NCBI GenBank assembly: GCA_023406895.1
Contig: JAEXTV010000023.1
Span: 124,001-188,000 of the forward strand
Length of the DNA: 64,000 bases
Direction: 5' to 3'
DNA from: Bacillota bacterium
GTDB taxonomy: Bacteria > Bacillota > Clostridia > Christensenellales > SZUA-584
Of the stretch, positions 43,104 to 51,253 are shown piece by piece. The notes beneath the pieces were generated by a model. It saw nothing but the letters and a program-made list of their open reading frames with translations. It was not told the DNA's origin and made no database searches. The stretch's first letter is position 1, and each line of letters opens with the position of its first letter. The translations under genes were made by a program, and so were the position numbers.

Positions 43104-43872
43104 CGCCGAGCCTCCTTGAAACGCGAATGCCATACCCGATCGCGACGATGGCCGCGAGCTGCGCCACGAGCAGCGCGATGCCCCAGATGCCGCCGGGCCA
43201 CAGTTCCCCGGCACTGAGCCACTGCTTGGGGTTCAGCACGTAAACGTCTTTGATGTAGCGCTCCGAGAGTATCACGAGTACGTAATAGATGATAAACGGC
43301 GAGGCATACGCCATGTATTTGCTCATTGTGACAGCGGCCAGCATCGCGCCGACGAGCGCCCAAAGCGCGCCGCACAGCGCAAACACGAAGGCCCGTCCCA
43401 AAATGTCCGCAAAGAAATGCGGCTGCATCATCGGCGTCATGTTTTCGTCGGGTTTCATTTCCATCGGCGTGAATACGAGCGCGAACAGCACATACGCGAT
43501 GATGATGCCGATGAACATCACAAGCGCACCCGAAACAGCCGTTGCGCTCACCTTGCCAGTGATATAACGCCTGCGGCCGGAGCGCGGCAGATATTCTTTT
43601 AAATAGCCGCTTTTCATATCGTCCACGAATGCCGAGGTATACGGCAGCGCCGCGAGGATCGGCACGCAGAGCAGCATCACATCCGACGAGAGCGCGGTTA
43701 ATAGCGTTTGCGCGTGAAAACCGTTGTACAAGCCGGTGTTCTCCGGCATCTGCAGCATGGGCACAATATCTCCCGCCGCGCCGATGATGATGGCAATCAC
43801 CATACCCGCAATACCCGCATAGAAGCCCCATGAGGAGAGAGCGCGGCTGATGTCTGAGTTGTATTTTTTCAA
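43096..43872 (-). CDS. ABC permease, first of the pair
   Basis: A 258-residue membrane protein with six helices of ABC-2 type. The start is TTG 43872, preceded by GGAGG at six bases; the longer frame (to 43929) would begin inside the promoter motif. Helices include MVIAIIIGAAGDIVPML, LLCVPILAALPYTSAF with DDMKSGYLKEYLPRSGRRRY, and a C-terminal ALLVAQLAAIVAIGYGI. It is first in the transporter operon, 37 bases after the predicted transcription start of the ECF-like promoter. Confidence 0.82.
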   Translation of the reverse strand: MKKYNSDISRALSSWGFYAGIAGMVIAIIIGAAGDIVPMLQMPENTGLYNGFHAQTLLTALSSDVMLLCVPILAALPYTSAFVDDMKSGYLKEYLPRSGRRRYITGKVSATAVSGALVMFIGIIIAYVLFALVFTPMEMKPDENMTPMMQPHFFADILGRAFVFALCGALWALVGAMLAAVTMSKYMAYASPFIIYYVLVILSERYIKDVYVLNPKQWLSAGELWPGGIWGIALLVAQLAAIVAIGYGIRVSRRLGDA

Positions 43873-43911
43873 GCAATGCCTCCAAGTTATCTGCTGAAAC
43901 TTAAAGCCCAC

Positions 43912-43942
43912 ATATAAGACGGATGTCACACCCGAAAGTGCT
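43912..43942 (-). promoter_or_regulatory. ECF-type promoter candidate, site 1
   Basis: Minus strand AGCACTTT (CACTTT is the complement of 43935-43940), 13 bases, CGTCTTATATGTG (CGTC is the complement of 43918-43921). Same motif and spacing as at 47105 and 51124. Confidence 0.7.
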
Positions 43943-44078
43943 ACGTTTATAATAATTTTCCGTTATATCCCATACATTCTTTAGCTTATACGACAGATTG
44001 CGTTCTGTCAAGACACGGGCACAAGGACAACCTGCTTTTTACGTTTTATTTACAGCATACGTAAAAAGCTATGGAAGC

Positions 44079-45475
44079 TCACTTCGGATCAACCATTTCC
44101 TCGTAATCGGTCACAATGCTGCCGTCTATCGCACTCAGCGTGAGCATGTTCTTTCCGTCATAAGCGCCGTTGGCAGCTCTGAACTGCCAATACTGCCGAT
44201 AAAGGTCCACGCGGGCACCATCATGTACTGGTCGGGGGTATCCTTCAACGGTTCTCTGACCATGCCGAACTCAACGCCTGTGATGTTGATCTCCGCGGTC
44301 GTGCCGGCGAAACCCCACAGGTTGTGATAAAAGATGCCGTCTTTAAAACGCTCGAGCACCTGGTCAAAAGGCATTAAGCTCACATTGTCGTTTAGCTTTT
44401 CAACCGTTTTGCTGTAGCTGTCGTACCATATTTCCGCAATGCCGCTGTCGTCTACCACCACAAACACACCCTCCCGCGCGTACGGTGCCGCATATTCCGT
44501 CGAATCCGTACACACGATGGGTGCACTTCGAATCAACAGCGAGGGGATGCCGTCGTATGTGCGCGTATAATAGAACACATATGCCTGCCCCACGCTGGTG
44601 TCCACTCCGTCGTGCCACAAATACTCATGGTAGTTGATCAGATCGATCACATCAGTATGCGTCATGGAGAAAGGCTCCTCAAACAGCGTCGTCATGGCAT
44701 CGTTCGCTGTCGTGAGCGCCTCATCAAATGTGATTTTTAAATCTTTCGGCTCAGTCTTTTTGCCCGTCATTTTGCTCAAATACATGAATGATCTGTTGAA
44801 TCGATTGTTATGGAACGAGAAATGATCGATTAATTTAGTGCCCGATATCGCGTTAGCCCAAAGCTCCAAAATGCTGTTTTCATCCGTATAGCTTTTCAGA
44901 TGCAGCAGCCTCTCTCCAAATTCTTTGTCGTTGTATTCAAATACCGCTTCAACGTTGCTGTCGGCGGCTTTTTCATATCTCTTATTAACGAATTCGCGGT
45001 AGCTATCCGCATCTCCCTCATAGCCTGCCAATAGTGTATGAGCGCTGACGTCTTTCTCAAAGTCAAGCAGCTCCTTTTCCACATCCTCTTTTGATTCTTT
45101 ACCGTCGAATATCTCACCCGGCATTAAATAATGCGCCGCATTTTTCATAAAATCGATACTGAATTCCTTGGGTTCTATCCGGTAGACGGGCACATTCTGC
45201 GGCACTTCGGGCATCTCAACATCCATATTGACTGTGACGGTATACTCTCCTTGGTCTTCGAAATTCACCGTTTTGGTCTCGCTCCAGACAATTCTGTCGT
45301 CCGTCTGAGGTGTTGCTTCATCGGTGCTTTGAGCGGATTGCAAAACCTGTTCTTCTAAAGCGCCGCTGCCTTTGCCGACAACGGCCTCGGTTTGCGGCGT
45401 GGGCTGACAGGCCGCCATCGATAGTATGAATAGTATTGTGATCAGGCACAAAAGGGGGTGCTTGAGATTTGTCAT
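44079..45475 (-). pseudogene. CQPTP lipoprotein, paralog 2, frameshifted near its 3' end
   Basis: The frame open from ATG 45475 (AAGGAG before it) encodes a lipoprotein (MAACQPTP) collinear with its paralogs, but stops at 44135 with an unrelated tail. Around 44192-44194 one base appears to be missing: in the next frame YWQFRAANGAYDG continues into NMLTLSAIDGSIV and stops at 44079, which matches the YLTINAIDGTI end of paralogs 3 and 4. So the gene is either a recent pseudogene, the site of a sequencing error, or translated with a shift. The protein without this end would lose the conserved C-terminal strand pair. It lies downstream of paralog 3 in one operon. Confidence 0.82.
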
Positions 45476-45688
45476 TGGTTGCTCCTTTGTTTTAAGGATC
45501 GCAATGCAGAAATATGCTGCGCAGGTTTAAGCGCTTAATTTCGCCTTATGCTCTCAATTTATCCCTATTTTACCATCACTGTTTCATATTCGCAATATGT
45601 TTGTAATTATTTCGTAATATTTTCTTTTGTAAGAATCCGCAGCTCCTCGGATTTAGATGCTGTCACGATTTGCCCGTCACCCATTGCA

Positions 45689-47086
45689 TCAATATCCAGC
45701 CCACCTGTCGATGATGGTTCCGTCTATCGCGTTAATGGTCAGATACGTATGATCTTCGTCGCCGTCTTCTTCATATCCAGAAAAAATGACATATTCAGTA
45801 CCGATAAAGTCCCAAACTGGAATGATCAGGCACTCATCGTCGCTGTCTTTTTCGCTGATCTTCATAAGGCCAAGTTCAATTTTCTTGATATGTATTTTAA
45901 GTGTATCGTTAAACGACCAAGCTGCATAATAGTCTTTAACCTGTTGTTTGAATATGTCCTTCACTTGCTCAAAGGGCATTAGCGGCACGTCGCTCGATAT
46001 CACCTCTCCTGTTGTATCAGGGTTTAGCCACATCCAATCAACAATGTTTGTATGATAGACGATCACTCTGATATACTCTTGATGCGTTTTCTGGCGATAC
46101 CGTGGATCCGATCCATTAAGATTAAACTGAAAATCCGATATAGTGGTATATGTTGGCTTTACGCCTTGATAGCTTCTCATGAAATAGAAAACAAGGCAAT
46201 CCGGATTAAGCTTTTGCTCATCTGTCATCTCAGTCATCGTTTCGGGCATTCTGCACATGGTCGCCGTACGCACTAGCTCCATGTTTTCTCCCATTGCGAT
46301 GGTATTCACAGAATCCTCTGCGATTTTGAGCGCGTTTTGTGCATCCATATCAATACTCTCGGGCGCGTCGCTCAAAGAATCGAGCCCAACTTCATATTGA
46401 TAGCGATTATCAACAGATGTATGCTTGCAATAAGCCATATGATTTTTCCCCGTCTCAACCAACGCAAGTCCATCAGAGGGATATGAAACAAGGGAAACAA
46501 GATTATCAATCCCTGTATCTTTCATATACTTCTCACCGTTCGGATCTTTTTCAATGTCGAAAGTAACGTCATTGGGTGCCGATGCAAGTAATTTCTGGTA
46601 AGAATCGAGTTTTTGATTGACTTCATCAAGTTCTTCTTCGGAAATAGTTCTGGACGATAAATACTGCTGATACCAAAATGTCCTTATTGCGGCTTCTTTT
46701 TTCGTTGGTTCCATGGTTCTGTAATAGGGCTTATCCCCGGCAAAAAAATAGTCAAGCATGTTCTTTAAGTATGCGCCCTTCATAAATTTTTCTTTATCTT
46801 CCTTCGTTCGAATGGCAGGATAGGCTTTTACATCCTGCGTGATGATTTGAGCGTCCACCGTCACAGTGATATCATCCTGTTGAAATACCTGTTCGTTCCA
46901 CGTTTGCCCGTTTAGCGCTGCAGCGTTTTCAGGCGTATAATCATAGTCGCCTGATATCATATCAATCAAGCTGCCGCTTTTGTTCTGCACCGGGGCGATT
47001 TCCGGCGTTGGCTGGCAAGCTGCAAGCAGCAAAGCCAGTGCCAGCGCCGCCAGTATGATTGTATATATCCTGCGTCTTTTTCTCAT
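45689..47086 (-). CDS. CQPTP lipoprotein, paralog 3 (DUF6034-like)
   Basis: A 465-residue lipoprotein; start at ATG 47086 after AAAGGAG. Signal ends in ALLLAACQPTPE. It shares with the others the FQQDDITVTVDAQI strand, AYPAIRTKED, the helical EEELDEVNQKLDSY region and the C-terminal IPVWDFIG...YLTINAIDGTIIDRW. The promoter-like motif at 47105-47137 places its predicted transcript start about 18 bases before the ATG. It leads the operon with the frameshifted paralog 2. Confidence 0.82.
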   Translation of the reverse strand: MRKRRRIYTIILAALALALLLAACQPTPEIAPVQNKSGSLIDMISGDYDYTPENAAALNGQTWNEQVFQQDDITVTVDAQIITQDVKAYPAIRTKEDKEKFMKGAYLKNMLDYFFAGDKPYYRTMEPTKKEAAIRTFWYQQYLSSRTISEEELDEVNQKLDSYQKLLASAPNDVTFDIEKDPNGEKYMKDTGIDNLVSLVSYPSDGLALVETGKNHMAYCKHTSVDNRYQYEVGLDSLSDAPESIDMDAQNALKIAEDSVNTIAMGENMELVRTATMCRMPETMTEMTDEQKLNPDCLVFYFMRSYQGVKPTYTTISDFQFNLNGSDPRYRQKTHQEYIRVIVYHTNIVDWMWLNPDTTGEVISSDVPLMPFEQVKDIFKQQVKDYYAAWSFNDTLKIHIKKIELGLMKISEKDSDDECLIIPVWDFIGTEYVIFSGYEEDGDEDHTYLTINAIDGTIIDRWAGY

Positions 47087-47104
47087 ACAAGCTCCTTTGT
47101 GTTT

Positions 47105-47137
47105 ACATATAAGACGGATGAAACCCGCAAAAGTGCC
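47105..47137 (-). promoter_or_regulatory. ECF-type promoter candidate, site 2
   Basis: Minus strand GGCACTTT (CACTTT is the complement of 47130-47135), 13 bases, CGTCTTATATGTA (CGTC is the complement of 47113-47116). It lies between paralogs 4 and 3 with a very short leader to the paralog 3 ATG. Confidence 0.7.
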
Positions 47138-47156
47138 CCGAAAACATGTTTTTTGC

Positions 47157-48605
47157 TCAATACATGAGCCCTCTGTCAATCACGGTACCGTCAATGGCGT
47201 TGATGGTCAAATAGCAAACCTCACCGCCAATATTTACGCCTTCCTGCGCGGGACGCGAAGGACTGGTTTGATACCCAAGAAAGCTCCACGTAGGAATCAG
47301 CTTGTAATCGTCCTGGCTGTCTTTCATCAGCAGCTTTGTGAGCCCTAGCTCAACGCGGTTGATATGAACATCCGTTTTCTCAAGAAAGAAAGTGGCTTTC
47401 GAAGGGTCATCGCTTTTTGCGGGCGTTGGTGACATCAGAAAATCCATCTGCGTTTTAAATATTTCTTGAATGTCCTCCCACGATTTTACCTGCACGTTCT
47501 CGTTATCAACATTTGTGATTTCGGACGGATTGTTCCATGTGACCTTCACGATCTCATCGTTTTGCACTTCGAACCAAAGATACTCCGGCTTCCATAAATA
47601 GATCACCGCAGCAAAATCAACGCCTGTGACTGTTGTGCCAATATAATCGTTAATGTAAGTCTCCTGCAAGCCGCTAACATCGCGCGTATAGTAAAAGCTA
47701 TAACTATCCTTCCCTTTGCATACAGCACTGAGCGACATATAATCAATCCCCATATCCTTAACACTTTGGTCGATTTGCGCTCTCGTCTGCACGTATTCCT
47801 CGTCACCTTCCAAATCTTCTGGCATCACAAATTTATCGGATGTGCCGATATTCTCAAGCAACATTCTATTTGACTGAAAATAGAATCCAGAGCCAATTCT
47901 TTCCGGAGGCCTGTTAATAAAATCAACGGAGAATACAGCATCATTGGCTGTTGCTAGCATATTGGATTGTTGTCCATCAGTGCCGTAGTCTACCAGCTGA
48001 AAGCTGGCTTCTTTCAACTCACTGTCATCCGGTGCTGTTTTCATCTGTTCTTCGTAGTATTCGATTGCTGAATGCAGCCCGCTAAGAAAGCTTTCCTTAT
48101 GATCTTCCGGAATTGGCTCCTTAGCTCCTTCGTATGGAATCATATCATTCTCAACTCTGAATATCTCTTCTTTGACGTCCATGATTGATCGTTCAAGCTG
48201 TGATTTGGTCAACTGGTCGCCCTGATCATATACCATCGCATCGGGACAGAAAATGTCTGTGATGTATTTCAGCTGGTCGCCGCTCTCGAACATTTTAGGG
48301 GCTACCGACAGCACGGGAAGCTTATTCGCATCTGTATGAACCATCACAGCATCCACAATCAAGCGATTGCCCGAGTCATAATCTTTTTCATACGTCCATC
48401 TTTGCGCATCTTGCGTGGCCGTTTCCGCTTGTGTAACTGCTTCGGTCGGTGCGGCGGTTTTTTGAATGTTCTCTTCCAGATCGATATCACCTTTATTGGT
48501 GACAACTACATCACTCGGCGTGGGCTGGCAAGCCAAGAAGGAACATACCGAGAGCAATGTAATAATAATAAAGGTTACTTTAAATTTCTTTATATTTGTG
48601 ACCAT
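47157..48605 (-). CDS. CQPTP lipoprotein, paralog 4 (DUF6034-like)
   Basis: A 482-residue lipoprotein beginning at ATG 48605 after AAAGGAG. The signal ends in SFLACQPTP. The mature part follows the family order with LPVLSVAPKMF, a helical LEENIQK/EYYEEQMK segment, VTGVDFAAVIYLW and the C-terminal IPTWSFLG...CYLTINAIDGTVIDRG. It lies just downstream of the two AT-rich membrane-protein genes and may be transcribed with them. Composition is intermediate between the AT-rich block and the rest of the cluster. Confidence 0.82.
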   Translation of the reverse strand: MVTNIKKFKVTFIIITLLSVCSFLACQPTPSDVVVTNKGDIDLEENIQKTAAPTEAVTQAETATQDAQRWTYEKDYDSGNRLIVDAVMVHTDANKLPVLSVAPKMFESGDQLKYITDIFCPDAMVYDQGDQLTKSQLERSIMDVKEEIFRVENDMIPYEGAKEPIPEDHKESFLSGLHSAIEYYEEQMKTAPDDSELKEASFQLVDYGTDGQQSNMLATANDAVFSVDFINRPPERIGSGFYFQSNRMLLENIGTSDKFVMPEDLEGDEEYVQTRAQIDQSVKDMGIDYMSLSAVCKGKDSYSFYYTRDVSGLQETYINDYIGTTVTGVDFAAVIYLWKPEYLWFEVQNDEIVKVTWNNPSEITNVDNENVQVKSWEDIQEIFKTQMDFLMSPTPAKSDDPSKATFFLEKTDVHINRVELGLTKLLMKDSQDDYKLIPTWSFLGYQTSPSRPAQEGVNIGGEVCYLTINAIDGTVIDRGLMY

Positions 48606-48657
48606 GTTATCTACTCCTTTTGTTTTTTCTTCATTCATGCATCATATTCTCAAAGGT

Positions 48658-49440
48658 TTAACGTTTCGCTGATTCCTTTTTCAGATTGTTTCCAATCAGT
48701 TTCATTTTGAAACAAGATATATAGAATAATAAAAAAGAAACAAGTATCATAAATGCGAAACCCAACAACCGCTGTACAAAATTTACATCATACTGTAAGA
48801 AGCCATAAAACAATCCCGGAAACAAACATGATAGTATATTAAATAAATCAGATTGTATTAGAACAAATGGAAGAAATACGTGCGAATAATAGTAAAGAAT
48901 GCTTACTATCAATACAAGGTGTTTTCTATTTGTTAAATCCGAAACACATCGTGAAAATACATTTAACAATAGTCCAAACAAACTGCAATTAATCATATAT
49001 AGAATAATGTAAACTAATGGTGTATTAATTCTTGTATATGCAAAAGTACCAAATTGTCCATAATTCAATCCAGTATATAGCGCGGATTTTGATGCTAGCA
49101 CAAAGCAGATGACTAGCGCGAATATATTTGCGGCTAAAAAAACAATCCCGACTCCCAGTGATTCCTTTATATGAAGAGCAAAAAAACTGTCAAAAAGAGG
49201 CTGGGATGAATCAAAAGTTTTACGTTTGTTGTTCTTAGATAGATCAAACGTGGGAATAATGGCAGCAATTATTATGGCTATAGCCGTATATGCCCCGTCT
49301 TCAACAACCAATTCTAAGAATGCGTCGTATACATTTAATTGTGTAATATTAACCCCCTTAATTAACCCGTTTGTAGCGAATACAAATAAAATTACGCAGA
49401 AACTGACTATGTAATATTTAAGCTTTGATAAAATTCTCAT
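48658..49440 (-). CDS. Multispanning membrane protein, AT-rich, permease-like
   Basis: A 260-residue protein with six predicted helices and a short charged loop (FDLSKNNKRKTFDSSQ). It resembles the ABC-2-like membrane subunits of lantibiotic or bacteriocin immunity transporters only in topology; no ATPase gene is adjacent. It starts with ATG overlapping the stop of the previous gene by four bases (ATGA), so the two are coupled and may form a heterodimer. The gene is much more AT-rich than the surrounding cluster. Confidence 0.72.
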   Translation of the reverse strand: MRILSKLKYYIVSFCVILFVFATNGLIKGVNITQLNVYDAFLELVVEDGAYTAIAIIIAAIIPTFDLSKNNKRKTFDSSQPLFDSFFALHIKESLGVGIVFLAANIFALVICFVLASKSALYTGLNYGQFGTFAYTRINTPLVYIILYMINCSLFGLLLNVFSRCVSDLTNRKHLVLIVSILYYYSHVFLPFVLIQSDLFNILSCLFPGLFYGFLQYDVNFVQRLLGFAFMILVSFLLFYISCFKMKLIGNNLKKESAKR

Positions 49441-50237
49441 TGATTATCACCTGCGATCCTTCTTTTTTGGTTTAATAAAAAACAAAGGAAACATAAAGCT
49501 GTAATCATAATTATCCAGTAAATAAAAGAATAAATGTACGATGGGCGGTTAATACCATTATAAATACTATCCAAATAAAATACGGATACATTGTCGGTTA
49601 ACAATATTCCAATCAGTCCTTTTGATTGAAAGCTAACCCTTATACCAACATCAAGATAGGCGATAACTATACTAATTAATATAGCAATCCAGCTTTTATG
49701 AGTTAGATATTCTATTATGGATGCAATTAGAGAAAATGTTACAATATAGAACAAACTAAAAACAAATGATAACAAAATCGCCCATTGAGCCGGCAGAATA
49801 AATCTAAAAACAGATCGATCAGAAAAACCGAGATTAAAAGAACTTATATTAGTTGAGAGAGTATAGGCTAGAAAAACTGAAGCGAAGATAACTATTAAAC
49901 AAACTGAGATATTAATAAATTTTTTCAATAAAATTTTACCTATACAGAAAAAACTGTTATTGTCTAAATTGCTTTTATATTTAAGAAAACACATAACTAG
50001 AACAAAGACTAGCATTTTATTTTGACCGAAAATTGCAAAAAACAAATCGCCAAATCCAAACATTGAAAAGTTCTCTTTTTCTAAAATATGTACAGGAGTA
50101 GTAGAAGAACAAGTCGCCATTGAATAACCCAAAAATAATAGGAAAGTTATTACATATCCTCTAAACCGAGGTAGTAATTTATTTGCCATTTTCCTCATAT
50201 TGAAAAATGTAGATATATTCATATTAGCGTTTTTCAT
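49437..50237 (-). CDS. Multispanning membrane protein, AT-rich, partner of the next gene
   Basis: A 266-residue protein with six to seven predicted helices (GYVITFLLFLGYSMATC, ILLSFVFSLFYIVTFSLIA, YSFIYWIIMITALCFLCFLL) and an ending KRRIAGDNQ. It follows the small secreted protein gene by about 100 bases and precedes 48658 with a four-base overlap. It probably uses the ATPase encoded at 41279 or one elsewhere, if it is an ABC permease at all. No recognised family. Confidence 0.7.
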   Translation of the reverse strand: MKNANMNISTFFNMRKMANKLLPRFRGYVITFLLFLGYSMATCSSTTPVHILEKENFSMFGFGDLFFAIFGQNKMLVFVLVMCFLKYKSNLDNNSFFCIGKILLKKFINISVCLIVIFASVFLAYTLSTNISSFNLGFSDRSVFRFILPAQWAILLSFVFSLFYIVTFSLIASIIEYLTHKSWIAILISIVIAYLDVGIRVSFQSKGLIGILLTDNVSVFYLDSIYNGINRPSYIYSFIYWIIMITALCFLCFLLNQKRRIAGDNQ

Positions 50238-50301
50238 AAGTTATCCTATCGTTTTAAAATAGTTAATTAAAAACCAGTTTCTCTTTTTAATGATGAGGAG
50301 A

Positions 50302-50325
50302 AGCCTTCTATAATTATAGAAGGCT
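50302..50325. promoter_or_regulatory. Perfect 24-base palindrome between secreted-protein gene and membrane genes
   Basis: AGCCTTCTATAA-TTATAGAAGGCT, 12-base arms without loop, lies 14 bases after the stop of the secreted protein. No T-run follows on the minus strand, so it may be an RNA-stabilising stem or an operator rather than a simple terminator. Confidence 0.55.
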
Positions 50326-50339
50326 TTCCCCAGAAACAA

Positions 50340-50729
50340 CTAAACATTTAATACCCAAAATCCTTCGGTATATACATTTACACCAACGCCTAAGTCATAA
50401 TTGATGATTCTAATTGCCACGTCTCTTAACTTGTTTGTGTCAGGCACATAAAGGTTGAGACCTGCACGATCAAATTTTTCTTCATTGGTACTAACCCTAC
50501 TGTCATCTGCATAGGCTATACATTTTGTATAATAATAGGTACTAGGAGCAGAATAACAATATAGGTTGTTATCGGTTTTCTGAGGAACAGTTTCGCCGCC
50601 TGTATAACTATACCTGGACCATCCCCAGTGATGTAGTGTTTCACCTGCCGCAAGAGCTGTACCCGTATAACTTAATACCACGAGAGCTATCACAAAAAGA
50701 ATCATTAAACGTTTTCTAGACTTTTTCAT
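50340..50729 (-). CDS. Small secreted protein, Tyr/Trp-rich
   Basis: A 129-residue precursor with a clear signal peptide (residues 1-27, GTALA cut). The mature part of about 102 residues begins with aromatic HHWGWSRYSYTGG, has two cysteines (Cys about 59 and 69, around CYSAPSTYYYTKC) and a hydrophobic C-terminal GVNVYTEGFWVLNV. AAAGGAAA precedes its ATG. It leads a group with two membrane proteins and a lipoprotein, so a secreted peptide with dedicated export or immunity genes is possible. It has some likeness to lactococcin 972-type precursors in layout but not in sequence, so I leave it unassigned. Confidence 0.65.
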   Translation of the reverse strand: MKKSRKRLMILFVIALVVLSYTGTALAAGETLHHWGWSRYSYTGGETVPQKTDNNLYCYSAPSTYYYTKCIAYADDSRVSTNEEKFDRAGLNLYVPDTNKLRDVAIRIINYDLGVGVNVYTEGFWVLNV

Positions 50730-50782
50730 TTGAAATTTCCTTTCTTATTTTCATATTCTCCTGTTTGTGCTACGATCAAATC

Positions 50783-50847
50783 AGTCCTTGCCTAAACCTG
50801 CTACCGCTTTGCGGCAGGGGTCGCGCCCTTTGGTTTTTGCAAGGACT
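50783..50847. repeat. Long hairpin in the leader region of the secreted-protein gene
   Basis: Arms AGTCCTTGC-CT-AAACC and GGTTT-TT-GCAAGGACT with an inner CCTGC/GCAGG stem and GC-rich loop. Read on plus it is followed by TTTTCTAT. Confidence 0.7.
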
Positions 50848-50850
50848 TTT

Positions 50851-50868
50851 CTATACCCTCATACACAT
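50851..50868 (-). other. Possible leader peptide ORF MCMRV
   Basis: AAAGGAGG, the best ribosome site in the 50730-51253 gap, is followed by ATG TGT ATG AGG GTA TAG. The short frame ends right before the long hairpin, as attenuation leaders do. No T-run follows the hairpin on this strand, so this is weak. Confidence 0.3.
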
Positions 50869-50898
50869 CCCTCCTTTACACCCCACATTTGGGAGATG

Positions 50899-50944
50899 GC
50901 AGGCCATGCAATATATCTTTGGGGGATCGCATCACATGGCCTGC
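50899..50944. repeat. Ten-base-arm inverted repeat
   Basis: GCAGGCCATG (50899-50908) and CATGGCCTGC (50935-50944), perfect arms with a 26-base loop. Another one, TTTTTGTCAT/ATGACAAAAA, lies at 51016-51052. Both are in the predicted leader of the secreted-protein operon. Confidence 0.65.
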
Positions 50945-51123
50945 GGGAAAATATCGACATGTGCCAAATATGCGCACTTATTCATATATAAAGTCTATTT
51001 GTTATATTATATACTTTTTTGTCATAAACTTTTTATTTTTTCATGACAAAAACACTGTTATTCATGACGTCACACTCATCACTGACACTGAATCAGTAAC
51101 CGCAAACTTGTATCATTTGTTTT

Positions 51124-51156
51124 ATATATAAGACGTTTTATAATGGCAAAAGTGCT
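51124..51156 (-). promoter_or_regulatory. ECF-type promoter candidate, site 3
   Basis: Minus strand TAGCACTTT (CACTTT is the complement of 51149-51154), 13 bases, CGTCTTATATATA (CGTC is the complement of 51132-51135). Predicted leader to the secreted-protein gene is about 395 bases. Confidence 0.65.
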
Positions 51157-51198
51157 AAGTCAGTTCAAAAGCTTTAGTCTTCTATCAATTCGTATAGC

Positions 51199-51229
51199 AA
51201 AAAAGGAGCACCCTTTCGGATGCTCCTGT
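51199..51229 (-). terminator. Terminator of the isomerase-like gene
   Basis: Minus strand GGAGCATCC-GAAA-GGGTGCTCC followed by TTTTTT, 25 bases after the stop. Confidence 0.85.
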
Positions 51230-51253
51230 GACTCTTATCTGTTCTTGTTTGCC

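Noticed and set aside
50340..50729. Lactococcin 972-type bacteriocin
   Set aside because: Signal peptide, size and aromatic residues are suggestive, but I see no family motif and no adjacent ATPase, so it stays a small secreted protein.
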